Below, one piece after another: positions 48,009 to 57,540 of a stretch of 64,000 nucleotides of DNA (position 1 is its first letter; every line of letters begins with the position of its first letter). Below the pieces are notes generated by a model that had not been told where the DNA came from, searched no databases, and saw nothing but the letters and a program-made list of their open reading frames with translations. Location: the NCBI GenBank assembly GCA_016785225.1, contig JAFBJZ010000647.1, forward strand, positions 558,001 through 622,000, read 5' to 3'. A program made the position numbers and the translations under genes. Source of the DNA: Psettodes erumei. Taxonomy: Eukaryota > Chordata > Actinopteri > Pleuronectiformes > Psettodidae.

Positions 48009-48646
48009 TGACACGGTGGGGTTTCGGACCAGAAAGGGCAGGAGACCAGAGGCACACAGTTTGAGTTTTTATTAGTTTCCAACAGGGAAACAGCGCGAGG
48101 AAGAGTCGCACCACAGGTGTAGCTTGTGCCGACTCCTTCGGGGGGTTGGCGTAGACGTAGTCGTGGTCGAGGACGTAGCCAAGGTCGAGATCGTGGTCAG
48201 GGACGTAGCCGTGGTCAGGGACGTAGCCGTGGTCAGGGACGTAGCAGTGGTCAGGGACGTAGCAGTGGTCAGGGACGTAGCCGTGGTCAGGGACGTAGCA
48301 GTGGTCAGGGACGTAGCCGTGGTCAGGGACGTAGCCGTGGTCGGGGATGTAGCAGTGGTCGGGATCGTGGTCAGGAACGTAGCCGTGGTCAGGGACGTAG
48401 CAGAAGTCGGGATCGTGGTCAGGAACGTGGTCATGGCAAAGAACGCTGGATGTGGCAAAGCAATCATCTGGCAACAGGGTGACTGGAGAGCTGGGCTTAT
48501 GTAGGGGGATGAGCTGATTAGTAGATGATTGTCAGGTGTGTATCATCTGCTTGTTATGGCTGACCATGCCTCCTGCCACCACCTGGGAGCAAGAGAGAAG
48601 AGAGGGAGAGGCAAACCCGAAGGGACGCCCATCCTGGGCCGTCACA
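48009..48646 (-). repeat. 3' LTR of the Gypsy element
   Basis: 638 bp. In element orientation it begins TGTGACGGCCC and ends CCGTGTCA. It contains an internal 18-bp tandem repeat and an AATAAA at 48068-48073 on the minus strand. It nearly matches the other LTR. Confidence 0.93.
48160..48440 (+). repeat. 18-bp minisatellite inside the 3' LTR
   Basis: Repeated units of the form GTGGTCAGGGACGTAGCC, with AGT/CGT variants, run through the LTR. The same array occurs in the other LTR at about 51135-51370 with fewer units. It yields artificial open frames on both strands, reading repeats of GYVPDH on the minus strand. Confidence 0.9.
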
Positions 48647-48660
48647 GTACCCCCCCCTCA
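48647..48660 (-). other. Polypurine tract of the Gypsy element
   Basis: On the minus strand TGAGGGGGGGGTAC directly precedes the 3' LTR. This is the position and composition expected for plus-strand priming. Confidence 0.75.
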
Positions 48661-50040
48661 ATGGACGCCCCCTGGCGGCCTACCAGGTTTCTCCGGGAAC
48701 TCCCGATAGAAATCCACGAGCAGCCCCGGGTCCAGGATCAGACTCTTGCTGATCCAGGACCTATCCTCTGGACCGTACCCCTCCCAGTCCACAAGATACT
48801 GGAAACCCCGGCCGCGCCTACGTAGTCCAACAGGCGACGTACGGTAAATGCCGGGTGACCGTCGATGAGCTGGGGGGGTGGGGGGGGGCTCAGGGGACTC
48901 TGTGATGGGTTTAAGCAAGGACACATGGAAGGTGGGGTGGATCTTTAGGGCTGAGGGAAGTTTTAATTTCACTACTGCAGGGTTTATGACTTGTTCGATG
49001 GTATAAGGACCGATATACCTGGGGGCGAGTTTTGGTGACTCAGTTTGTAGGGGCAGATCGCGTGACGAGAGCCACACCTCTTGCCCGACCTTGTACTCCG
49101 GAGCAGGGATTCTGTGTCGGTCCACCAAACGTCGATTGCGTTCCGCCGTTCGTGTTAACGCTGCCCTGGCTTCCCGCCAGATTCGGTGGGCGCGACGTAG
49201 GTGGTCTTGTACCGAGGGTACTGCGACCTCACTTTCCTGGCTCGGGAACAGGGGAGGCTGAAAACCCTGAGAGACCATGAAGGGGGACATACCTGTGGCG
49301 GAGCTGACCAGGGAGTTATGAGCATACTCGACCCAGGGTAAGTGCGTGGACCAAGAGGTCGGTAGCCGGAAGACCATGCAGCGTAGAGCCGACCCCAAGT
49401 CCTGATTTGCCCGCCCCGTCTGGCCGTTGGTCTGGGGGTGGTACCCGGAGGAGAGACTGGTTGAGGCCCCCAAGGCTTGGCAGAAAGCCTTCCACACCTG
49501 AGAAGTGAACTGGGGACCCCGATCTGATACGATGTCCTGGGGAATACCATGGAGGCGAAACAGATGGTGAATGAGTAAATTTGCCTTTTCTAAAGCGGAA
49601 GGGAGTTTAGGTAGGGGAACAAAATGGACAGATTTAGAGAACCGGTCAACTATAGTTAAAACGGCCGTGTTTCCACTGGATGGGGGTAACCCACTTACAA
49701 AATCCACCGCAACGTGGGACCAGGGACGGTGAGGTATGGGTAATGGACGGAGAAGACCAGACGGGGCCTGGTGGGAGGACTTGCTGCGGGCACAGACGGA
49801 GCAGGCCAGGACATACTCACGGGTGTCGACAGGCATGGATGGCCACCAGAACCTCTGCTGGAGCATGGCCAGAGTTCTGTGGCAGCCGGGATGGCAAGCC
49901 AACTTTGAATCATGGGCCCACTGTAGCACCAATGACCTTACCGGGGCAGGGACGAAGAGCCGTCCCGCTGGGCAGTCCGCGGGGACGGCCTGCCCCTGGA
50001 GGGCCTCCTGGACCGCCTGCTCAACCTCCCACCTGGCTGC
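48658..50040 (-). pseudogene. Gypsy integrase with chromodomain (catalytic Glu lost)
   Basis: Integrase joins retrotransposon DNA to the host chromosome. From about 49930 the frame shows the zinc-binding end (CSVCARSKSSH), the first core Asp (VAVDFVSGLPPS), the second (IVSDRGPQF), and the third region HPQTNGQTGRANQDLG. In the third region the usual Glu of GQTERxNQ is Gly (codon 49414-49416), so the DDE triad is incomplete. The C-terminal GPY/F region (IGPYTIEQV) is followed by a chromodomain (FQYLVDWEGYGPEDRSW), which in chromoviruses guides integration to marked chromatin. The open frame continues upstream without ATG because it is part of a polyprotein. Confidence 0.9.
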
Positions 50041-50049
50041 CCCAACCGT

Positions 50050-50690
50050 GACGTGGGTTCAGTCTCCGGGCGGAACGCAGGTAGGACAGATTCTTGTGGT
50101 CTGTCCAAACGATAAACGGGTGTGCTGCACCCTCCAACCAGTGTCTCCACTCCTGCAACGCCAACACCACGACCAGCAGCTCCCGGTTTCCTACATCATA
50201 GTTCTGCTCAGCCGGAGAAAGGCGCCGAGAGAAAAATGCGCAGGGGTGGAGTTTCTGGTCGTCTGGAGATCGTTGGGACAGAACTGCCCCCACTCCGGAG
50301 TCTGAGGCGTCAACCTCCACGATGAATTGTAGATGGGGATCTGGGTGTACCAGCACAGGGGCGCTCGAGAACCGCTCCTTGAGGATCTCGAACGCTTCCT
50401 GTGCTGCTGGGGGCCACCTGAAAACTGCCTTGGTGGATGTAAGTTGGGTGAGTGGGGCCGCCAACCTACTATAGTCTTTAATAAAAACGCCTGTAGAAGT
50501 TGGCGAACCCCAGGAATCGTTGGAGGTGTTTACGAGTGGAGGGGACCGGCCATTCCAGGACTGCCTGGATTTTGGCCTGATCAGGCTCTAGTTGGCCCCG
50601 CTTAATGACGAACCCCAGGAAAGACACAGACAGGACGCTGAACTCGCATTTCTCTGCCTTTACAAACAGCTTGTTTGTCTGACTGGGATC
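50050..50690 (-). pseudogene. Gypsy RT C-terminal end and RNase H
   Basis: RNase H degrades the RNA strand during reverse transcription. The minus-strand frame at 50464-50050 reads FIVEVDASDSGVGAVLSQ, with the first catalytic Asp, then NYDVGNRELLVVVLALQEW with the Glu, and FIVWTDHKNLSYL with a later Asp. Just upstream, separated by a frameshift, lies the thumb/connection region (starting about 50690). After RSARRLNPRH the sequence jumps into the pre-integrase region, so the RNase H end is deleted. Confidence 0.85.
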
Positions 50691-50702
50691 GGAATGTACG
50701 GC

Positions 50703-50954
50703 TCACGGGGTGAGGAGGTAATCTGTCCCGGAGGGTCGAGGGAGCAGGTGAGGCGACGGCTGGCGGAGCAGACGGAACACCGGAAGTCGAGAGGCTGGTA
50801 AGTTGTGACGCGACTCGACCCATTTGCCCGTCAAGCTGGAGGCCAATTGATGTATAGCTTCCAGGGCTTTTGACAGGGCTGATCCTTGCTGGCTAATGAG
50901 CGCGCTTTGTGCAGCCAGGGCCTGCTTGAAGCGCTCGGCCTCCGCCTGGTCCAT
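50703..50954 (-). pseudogene. Gypsy gag N-terminal fragment
   Basis: It starts MDQAEAERFKQALAAQSALI at 50954, 16 bases after the 5' LTR, in the manner of fish sushi-type gag. After a short Ser/Pro-rich stretch it meets the RT end, so the capsid, nucleocapsid, protease and RT fingers/palm are missing. Confidence 0.8.
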
Positions 50955-50970
50955 TGTGGCCAGATGATTC

Positions 50971-51578
50971 TGACACGGTGGGGTTTCGGACCAGAAAGGG
51001 CAGGAGACCAGACGCACACAGTTTGAGTTTTTATTAGTTTCCAACAGGGAAACAGCGCGAGGAAAAACTCCCTGAAGAGTCGCACCCGTGGTGTAGCTTG
51101 TGCCGACTCCTTCGGGGGGTTGGCGTAGACGTAGTCGTGGTCGAGGACATAGCCATGGTCGAGATCGTGGTCAGGAACGTAGCTGTGGTCAGGGACGTAG
51201 CAGTGGTCAGAATCGTAGCCGTGGTCAGGGACGTAGCCGTGGTCAGGATCGTGGTCAGGGACGTAGCCGTGGTCGGGGACGTAGCAGTGGTCGGGATCGT
51301 GGTCAGGAACGTAGCCGTGGTCAGGGACGTAGCAGAAGTCGGGATCGTGGTCAGGAACATGGTCATGGCAAAGAACGCTGGATGTGGCAAAGCAATCATC
51401 TGGCAACAGGGTGACTGGAGAGCTGGGCTTATGTAGGGGGATGAGCTGATTAGTAGATGATTGTCAGGTGTGTATCATCTGCTTGTTATGGCTGACCACG
51501 CCTCCTGCCACCACCTGGGAGCAAGAGAGAAGAGAGGGAGAGGCAAACCCGAAGGGACGCCCATCCTGGGCCGTCACA
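50971..51578 (-). repeat. 5' LTR of the Gypsy element
   Basis: 608 bp, the same ends as the partner LTR. It has fewer internal 18-bp repeats and an extra AACTCCCTGA-type insertion near 51067. The gag start follows 16 bases inside its right-hand (element) boundary. Confidence 0.93.
51135..51370 (+). repeat. 18-bp minisatellite inside the 5' LTR
   Basis: The same unit as in the 3' LTR, with fewer and more degenerate copies. The difference in unit number accounts for most of the 30-bp LTR length difference. Confidence 0.88.
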
Positions 51579-51583
51579 GTTAC

Positions 51584-52138
51584 TTTAAAACACTTAACAT
51601 TCTTCTGTCATTTCTAACATCAAGATAGTATTTTTGGATCATCAGTATCGTATTGTATAAATTAATCAATCAATTAAAATTAATCTTATTTTTCTGTCTG
51701 CTACTCTGCAGTTACTGATATTTTTTTTATTTCTCAAGAGATTTGATCACCAGTTATCTGTCACATCTGGTTATGCACTAAAACTGACGCTGTAGGTAGA
51801 ATATTCATTCATCAGGATCACTACACCGAGTATGGTGGTGTGGACTGGTTCTTACATAATGTTCTGGCGGAAGACACAATGTGGCTGTTCTGCTGGTGTA
51901 CTAATGTCTGAACATGGACTGGTTGACGGTGGAAATCCTGGCAGTGTTTCTACATTAGGCCTGGTTTCCTTGTACCATGCTCAACCATGATGGTCCTTCC
52001 TCCCCACTCCTCCACTGGCTAGAAATTAAGGAAACTCAATTTTGGGTGGTCAGTGTTGAAATTGTGATGGTCTGCCAGATATTATTCAATGTATGTGAAA
52101 CTCTGTCACAGAGCTCAACACTGTTCAGCAGCCAACTC
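51584..52138. other. Short unassigned stretch between Gypsy and BEL elements
   Basis: AT-rich. It might contain the missing C-terminal or LTR part of the BEL element in highly decayed form, but I cannot show this. Confidence 0.4.
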
Positions 52139-52937
52139 TTATATAAGTAAGTATCGTAATTTACTTCTAAATGCTTCCAGGTCGTTAGGATCCGTGGAGA
52201 CCTTGGTGATAGGCCTGCTGTTAATAATGGCTTCCACTTCACAGAGAACTGTGTGGAGTCCCTCCTCATCCAAGCGTTGTACCTTGAGAGTGGAGTTCAG
52301 GAGTTTCCTCACTGATCTGATCAGCCTTTCCCACACTCCTCCATGATGTGATCCAGCAGGGGGGTTGAATGTCCACTTGATGCCCTTTTGGAGTAACACA
52401 TCATGCACCTGTACCTGGTTCCACTGTGAAATTGCTGTTTTTAACTCACATTCTTCTCCCACAAAATTTGTTCCATTGTCGGAACGCAGCTCGCGGACCT
52501 GGCCTCTTCTGGATATAAAGCGTCTTAGTGCATTTACGAAGGAGTCAGTATCCAAAGAATGTGCCATCTTGATGTGAATAGCTCTTAAAGCAAGACAGGT
52601 AAACAGGACACCATACCTCTTCACTATACTCCTCCTGCTCCTCACTTCGATGGGTCCAAAATAATAAACTCCCACACAAGTGAAAGGAGGTTCATCAGGC
52701 TTGAGTCATTCTGTGGGCAAGTCTGCCATCTGCTGATAAACTAGAGTGGCATTTAGTCTTCTGCAGATGATGCACTCTCCTAATGGCAGTGCTTACTCCT
52801 GTCATCCAGTATTTCTCCCTGAGCTTGGACAACATGTGGTTGTGATCGCTGTGTCCCACCTCTTGATGTATACTTCTCAGCAGCAGGGTAGAAATATGAA
52901 GGTCTCTTGAAAGAATAATAGGATGCTTAGACTCCAA
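52139..52937 (-). pseudogene. BEL/Pao integrase (zinc finger and core; first catalytic Asp lost)
   Basis: The zinc-binding block at 52937-52695 (HQEVGHSDHNHMLSKLREKY) precedes the core at 52675-52139. The core usually opens GVDYFGP, but here reads GVYYFGP: the first catalytic Asp is Tyr (codon 52664-52666). The second motif RSDNGTNFVG and the third GGVWERLIRSVRK are intact. The frame ends at 52139 before the DUF5641-like C-terminus. A stop or frameshift near 52690 separates the two blocks. Confidence 0.9.
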
Positions 52938-53173
52938 AGAAGTGCTGCTTTACTGAGCCATCCTCCCACATGCAAGACTCCATCCTCCAGCCTTGGACAC
53001 AACTTGCACAGGTGACTACTTTTCTTGACATTTTGTTCCTTTTCCAGACACAAGAAGTCCTCTAAAAACTTTCTCTTCTGACAATGTCCTCCACTGTGAG
53101 AGCTCCCAGGACAGCTGTGCTTTCTTGTTCGCATCTTTCCTGCTCCCTCATTGTCTGTTGCCGCATACTCTCT

Positions 53174-53943
53174 TCACTCTGCTTGGCTATTAGCCTTTTT
53201 CTCTTCCTGATACATGACCACAACCATCCTTTGTACTTCAGCCACCATGCCACAGCTTTCTTTAATCGGATCCACGAGGAATAATGATAGATCAGGTGAG
53301 TAGTGGGATCCTCTCCAGTTCGTACAGCGTTGACAACAACACTTTTCTTCACCTTTTGGATCATCCTGTAAGAGATCATTCACAGGCTCAGGGTTCACAG
53401 GCCTTTCTACTTCAGGTTGACAAAGAAATGGAGGTCCAGTTAACCAGAGTTTGTCCTTTAGAAATGCTTCCACTTTGATCCCTCTGGATGCTGCGTCTGC
53501 TGGATTTAAAGCTGTATCCACGTACCTCCACTGAGCAGGGGCAAGATGATTTCAGTATCTCTGTATCTGTATCTTGTAATTGTCTTCAGTGGGGCAACAC
53601 AAGCCTTTCCCATAATAAAAACACTGTGCATTTGGAGATGCTCGTTCTGTAACTGCAGGTAAGTGACTGTACCATAGCCTCCCTCAGAAACATCTCCAAA
53701 CTCCAGAGGTTTTAAACATCTCGGTAGCTCAAATTTTTCCAGTAAGTGGAGCCCTTGCACCCACTTAAACCATTCTTTGAAGACAGTCTCGGGTATGGGG
53801 TCATCCCAACCAACTCCTCTTCTGCACAAATCCCTCAAGATCCCTTTTGCTGTCAGAACAAGGGGACTTAACATGCCCAGGGGGTCATAAATAGAGTTTA
53901 CAATAGAAAGGATGCCTCTGCGGTTGAGTGGTCTGTCCTTCAA
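53174..53943 (-). pseudogene. BEL/Pao RNase H/peptidase A17-like region
   Basis: The minus frame 53943-53506 has RGILSIVNSIYDPLGMLSPL and GWDDPIPETVFKEW, typical of the A17 block after the RT. The next frame, 53521-53174, has LNPADAASRGIKVEAFL and the segment that leads to the integrase finger. A frameshift separates the two parts near 53515. Confidence 0.88.
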
Positions 53944-54019
53944 TACAATTTTGAATTTAAAAGTGTCTGACTTGATACACCACTGTAGACTCAGCAGTCT
54001 TTCAAATGGGCATAAACTC

Positions 54020-56048
54020 TCAGTCCAGGTCTAAGTGCCTCACGCCTTTAGCTTTGCGGAGCTCTGGGATGGCCTTGAGCACTTCAGGTCTGTTACTGTG
54101 CCACTTGGTCAAACAGAAACCACCTTTAGCACACAGAGACATAAGCTCATGATAGAGAGTCAGCGCTTCCTCCTCTGTTGCAACTGCCACCAAACAATCA
54201 TCCATATAAAAACTGCTGCAGCTTGTCCACAGTCTCCTCCTTATACTCATGACCAAAATCCTCTGCACATTGCCTGAGGGAGAGGTTTGCACAGCTAGGA
54301 GAGGATGTGGCTCCAAAAAGGTGTACCTTCATTCTGTATTCACATGGTGCTTGACTCAGGTCTCCTTGTGGCCACCAGAGGAATTGCAGCAGATCAGCAT
54401 CATCTGGGGGCACCTGCACTTGGTGAAACATAGCTTCCATGTCAGCCATAATGACCACAGGTTCCCTCCTGAACCTGGTCACAACTCCAATTAATGAGCT
54501 GGTTAGATTGGGCCCTTGCAACAGCTCTTCATTCAGAGATTGTCCTTTGTAACTGGCACCACAATCAAACACAACTCTGAGTTTTCCCTTTGTCGGCTGG
54601 CAGACACCATGGTGCGGTATGTACCAGACCCTGCCATCACTCCTTTCCAGCTCTGCATCAGGAACACTTTCAGCATAGCCTTTATGCAGTAAATCATTAA
54701 TAAAAGTGTTATACTCCTTGTAAAACACTGGATCCCTTTGGAGCCTCCTCTTCAGATGGATTTGATGCTGTTCCACTACTTTCCTGTTATTTGTCATGCT
54801 GATGTTTGAATTTTTTAAAGTAAGGGAAACCTGGTAGTGACCATTGATGAGTTTAACTGACTTTGTGACCATGTCCATGAACCTCAGGTCTTCCCTGGAC
54901 AGACCCACTTGTTCCTCCACAGCAGACTCTGGAAAGTCCATCTCAAATTGCTGTAGCCACAGTTGATCCAAATTTACAATGGATACAGGGTTCACAGTTA
55001 CTGGCTGCTCACAGTAATTGGCCTCTCCACCGTTTCCTGTCAGTGGTCCATTTACTGTCCAGCCCAGCACCGTCCTTATAGCATAGGGTCCATTATCCTC
55101 ACTGCGGTTGACCTCAAGTGGTTCCATGGCTCGTGGGACATTTGTTCCAATCAGCAATTCAATTCCAGCTTCAATCTGTGGTAAGGAGATGTGTTTTAAA
55201 TATGGCCACCTTGTCAGATCCTTATTTGTGGGTATGTTTGCTTTATGAACCGCCATTGACAACTGAGTGTACGCTTTGGGCAACTCAATGAAGCTGTCAT
55301 CTTCAAGTGCTGCTACCTCCAGCTCTGGCACAATGTAGCTACTGACAACCTTCTCCTGCCCCATGGTCCTAAGAAGAATGTTGACTTTTTTCCCAGACAA
55401 ATGGAGCTTCTGCTTCAGACTCTCAGAACAGAACACTGCAGTACTTCCCTGGTCCAAAAAGGCGTATGTGTGAATTATTTTATTTCCCTTCTTCGCCTTC
55501 ACTTGGATCGGCATGATAGGAAGCTTACAATCCATCTCTCCAGCCCCTGTAAGTCCACTGGAAACCAAAGTGTTGTCCACTGTAACCTGGACGCTTCTCT
55601 CAGCCGGTTCTGCCAGTGCCACACTGTCCTTATGGAGCACAGTTGGGTGTTTGTGGCCACACTTCGAACAGCAAATCTTCCTTTGGCAATTTTTGCTGAT
55701 GTGTCCTATACACAGGCAGTGAAAACAGGCACCATTTTCTTTCAGGAAGTCAATTTTTTCTTTGTGTGCCATTTTCTCCAGCCACACACACACATCAAAT
55801 GTGTGTCCTCCAGTGCAGCAGGGACAGATCCTCTTGGCTGGTGGTTTTATGTCTGTAGCTTCATTCACAGGTTGAGCTGTTCTCTTCACACGACTCAATG
55901 TGGTAGCGAAGCTGCATCTTCTGATGCTGGAGCGAGGGTGAGGTTTGTGTTTCATCTGTTTGGTTGATATAGTAGTGTCCTGAATGTTTCCAAAGACAGG
56001 GTCAGTCAAAATTTTCACTTGTTTTTCAACAAAATTGGTAATGTCCAT
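54020..56048 (-). pseudogene. BEL/Pao zinc knuckle, protease and reverse transcriptase
   Basis: In the 616-residue frame from 56048, a CCHC knuckle is near residues 109-121 (CFHCLCIGHISKNC), followed by KICCSKCGHKHPT. A protease motif is at about 198-202 (LDQGS in place of the usual D-S/T-G), and the RT begins around LRVVFDCGASYKG. It continues through VIMADMEAMFHQVQVP to LFGATSSPSC. The catalytic FYMDD box is in another frame (54316-54020), so a frameshift lies close to 54200-54320. RT copies RNA to DNA; this copy cannot make a full enzyme. Confidence 0.92.
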
Positions 56049-57050
56049 AAACCTTGCTCTTCTGTTATACTTTTCCTGCAGGTCATGGGCATGAGTTTAT
56101 ATGAGAATTTTAAAATAATTTCCAGCATGTTTGTGGGTGTGTCCAGATCATTTAAATACTGCACATCCTCCATAGCGTTGCAGCATCCACGCAGAAAGAG
56201 GCTGTACTCCTGGAGGGCCCCCACATCTTCTGTTTTAATAGTGAGCCATGACAAAGCTTTCTCCATGTATGCTGCAACCTTTTGCTCATTGTCATAGTGC
56301 TCTTTCAATAGAGCCTTTGCCTTCACATATCCTCTGTCCGACTCCATGTGCTGAAAGCTTCTCACGAGCTCTTTTGCGTGTCCTTTGGTGTACTGTTCAA
56401 GGAAGTAGAGTCTGTCACAGTTGTTATTGGTGTTTCCCTCAACTCCATTTTCAAAATCTCTAATAAAAGAATGGTATTTGAGTGGGTTACCATTGAAAAT
56501 GGGAATTTCCCTCTTTGGGAGTGCTGAGAGACATTGTTGTTGTATTAAGAGTGTTGTAATTTCATCTTGTTTTCTCAATATGTCCAACACACTATCATTT
56601 GATGATGGGTCAGTTTGTGTCACATTGGTCACAGGATCTTCAGGAGCTGTTATATAACGTTGGAGCATGTAAGAAGGATCTGGGAGATGATTTATATCAG
56701 GTAAGTGAGTGACTTTAGGCTTCACAACTCTCTGTGTGGTTTCAACTGCATTTATTTTCACTGGCAATGGTGGGACAAATTCATTAGTATTAAGTTGTTG
56801 TTTCGAGTGTGTTCTTTTGTAATATGAGTTCATCCCATCTGAAACCTTTGGCTTTGATTTACTGCTAAGACTACCATGTGATTTTATAACACTTAGGTTT
56901 ACCATTTCTTCAGCAATTTGATTCTCCAGTAAAAGCTGTTCTCTTTTTTGTGTAGCTTTAACTCCTCTTCATCCAATGCATGTTTTTCCTTTAATGCCTT
57001 TTGTTTTGCTGCTAAAATTGCAAGATTTGTTTCCATTTTTAAGCGAGTAG
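56015..57050 (-). pseudogene. BEL/Pao gag, central DUF1759-type region
   Basis: The frame from 56905 contains LPKREIPIFNGNPLKYHSFI and DRLYFLEQYTKGHAKELVRS, the conserved capsid-like region of BEL gag. The N-terminal side (from about 57050) contains a Lys/Glu-rich helical stretch in a different frame. The 3' end overlaps the next frame by 34 bases. Confidence 0.88.
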
Positions 57051-57458
57051 AGGAGCGTGAGGATAAGGATAAGGAATGATGTGAGTGTGATCTTGGTTGC
57101 TGTCACAGGGCTGTAGTTCATCCTGAGGATCTTGTTCATTTGGAAAAAGTACTGGAAGGTCAGCAACAGAAGAATCCTTAATGCTGGAAAACCACTCATT
57201 TTGTTTTTTATTTTCATCATCAGGAAGGAGTGTTAGTAATTCACTGTGCAGGTCAGAGGCCTTTTTACACAGTGCATTCAAGTCATTCAGTTGTGAGGGG
57301 ATTTCAATCACATTTTCTTTAGATTTCATGTGCGCTTTCAATTGCAGAATAAGCGCTTTGATTTTATTAACGGCACCTTTGCGCTCATGCTGTAACCGTT
57401 CGATTTTATTTTCCAAAGCTTTGGTGGTCAGTTTGATTTCTCTTTTTTCCTTTTCCAT
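57039..57458 (-). pseudogene. BEL/Pao gag N-terminal coiled-coil fragment
   Basis: From ATG at 57458 (MEKEKREIKLTTKALENKIE) the frame is Lys/Glu-rich with heptad character, then acidic. It ends before the next gag block, which continues in another frame, implying a frameshift near 57050. It is probably the start of gag. Confidence 0.65.
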
Positions 57459-57540
57459 GTTTGAAAACTCAGCAACGGTGTTTATTTGACTAATTTCCGT
57501 CCCGTATTTTGTATGAAGCAATACAATCACAGTTCATTCA

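Larger units (their letters stand above)
48009..51578 (-). mobile_element. Gypsy (Ty3, Tf1/sushi-type chromovirus) retrotransposon with both LTRs, internally deleted
   Basis: Two LTRs (48009-48646 and 50971-51578) bound a 2.3-kb interior read on the minus strand. A perfect 5-bp target duplication, GTTAC, lies at 48004-48008 and 51579-51583. In coding order the interior has a gag start, a junction into the end of the RT, RNase H, a second deletion, then integrase with a C-terminal chromodomain. Most of gag, all protease and the RT catalytic core are missing, so this copy could move only with proteins from elsewhere. The chromodomain and gag start resemble the fish sushi group. Similar LTRs suggest a fairly recent insertion. 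Confidence 0.93.
52139..57458 (-). mobile_element. BEL/Pao retrotransposon, decayed, no LTR visible
   Basis: Read on the minus strand, the order is an N-terminal coiled-coil gag, gag with DUF1759-like region, CCHC zinc knuckles, aspartic protease, RT with an FYMDD box, A17/RNase H-like region, H2C2 integrase zinc finger and integrase core. This order with CCHC knuckles and a YMDD-type RT is diagnostic of BEL/Pao. Several frameshifts and stops break it, and the integrase C-terminus plus both LTRs are absent or unrecognisable. Confidence 0.92.

Noticed and set aside
48072..48504. Long open frames on both strands reading repeats such as VAVVRD or GYVPDH
   Set aside because: They arise from an 18-bp minisatellite in an LTR, open in several frames at once because the unit length is a multiple of three.
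49680..50305. Plus-strand open frames over the Gypsy integrase and RNase H
   Set aside because: Shadows of the minus-strand pol frame.
51034..51436. Similar repetitive frames in the second LTR
   Set aside because: Same cause as in the first LTR; not a protein gene.
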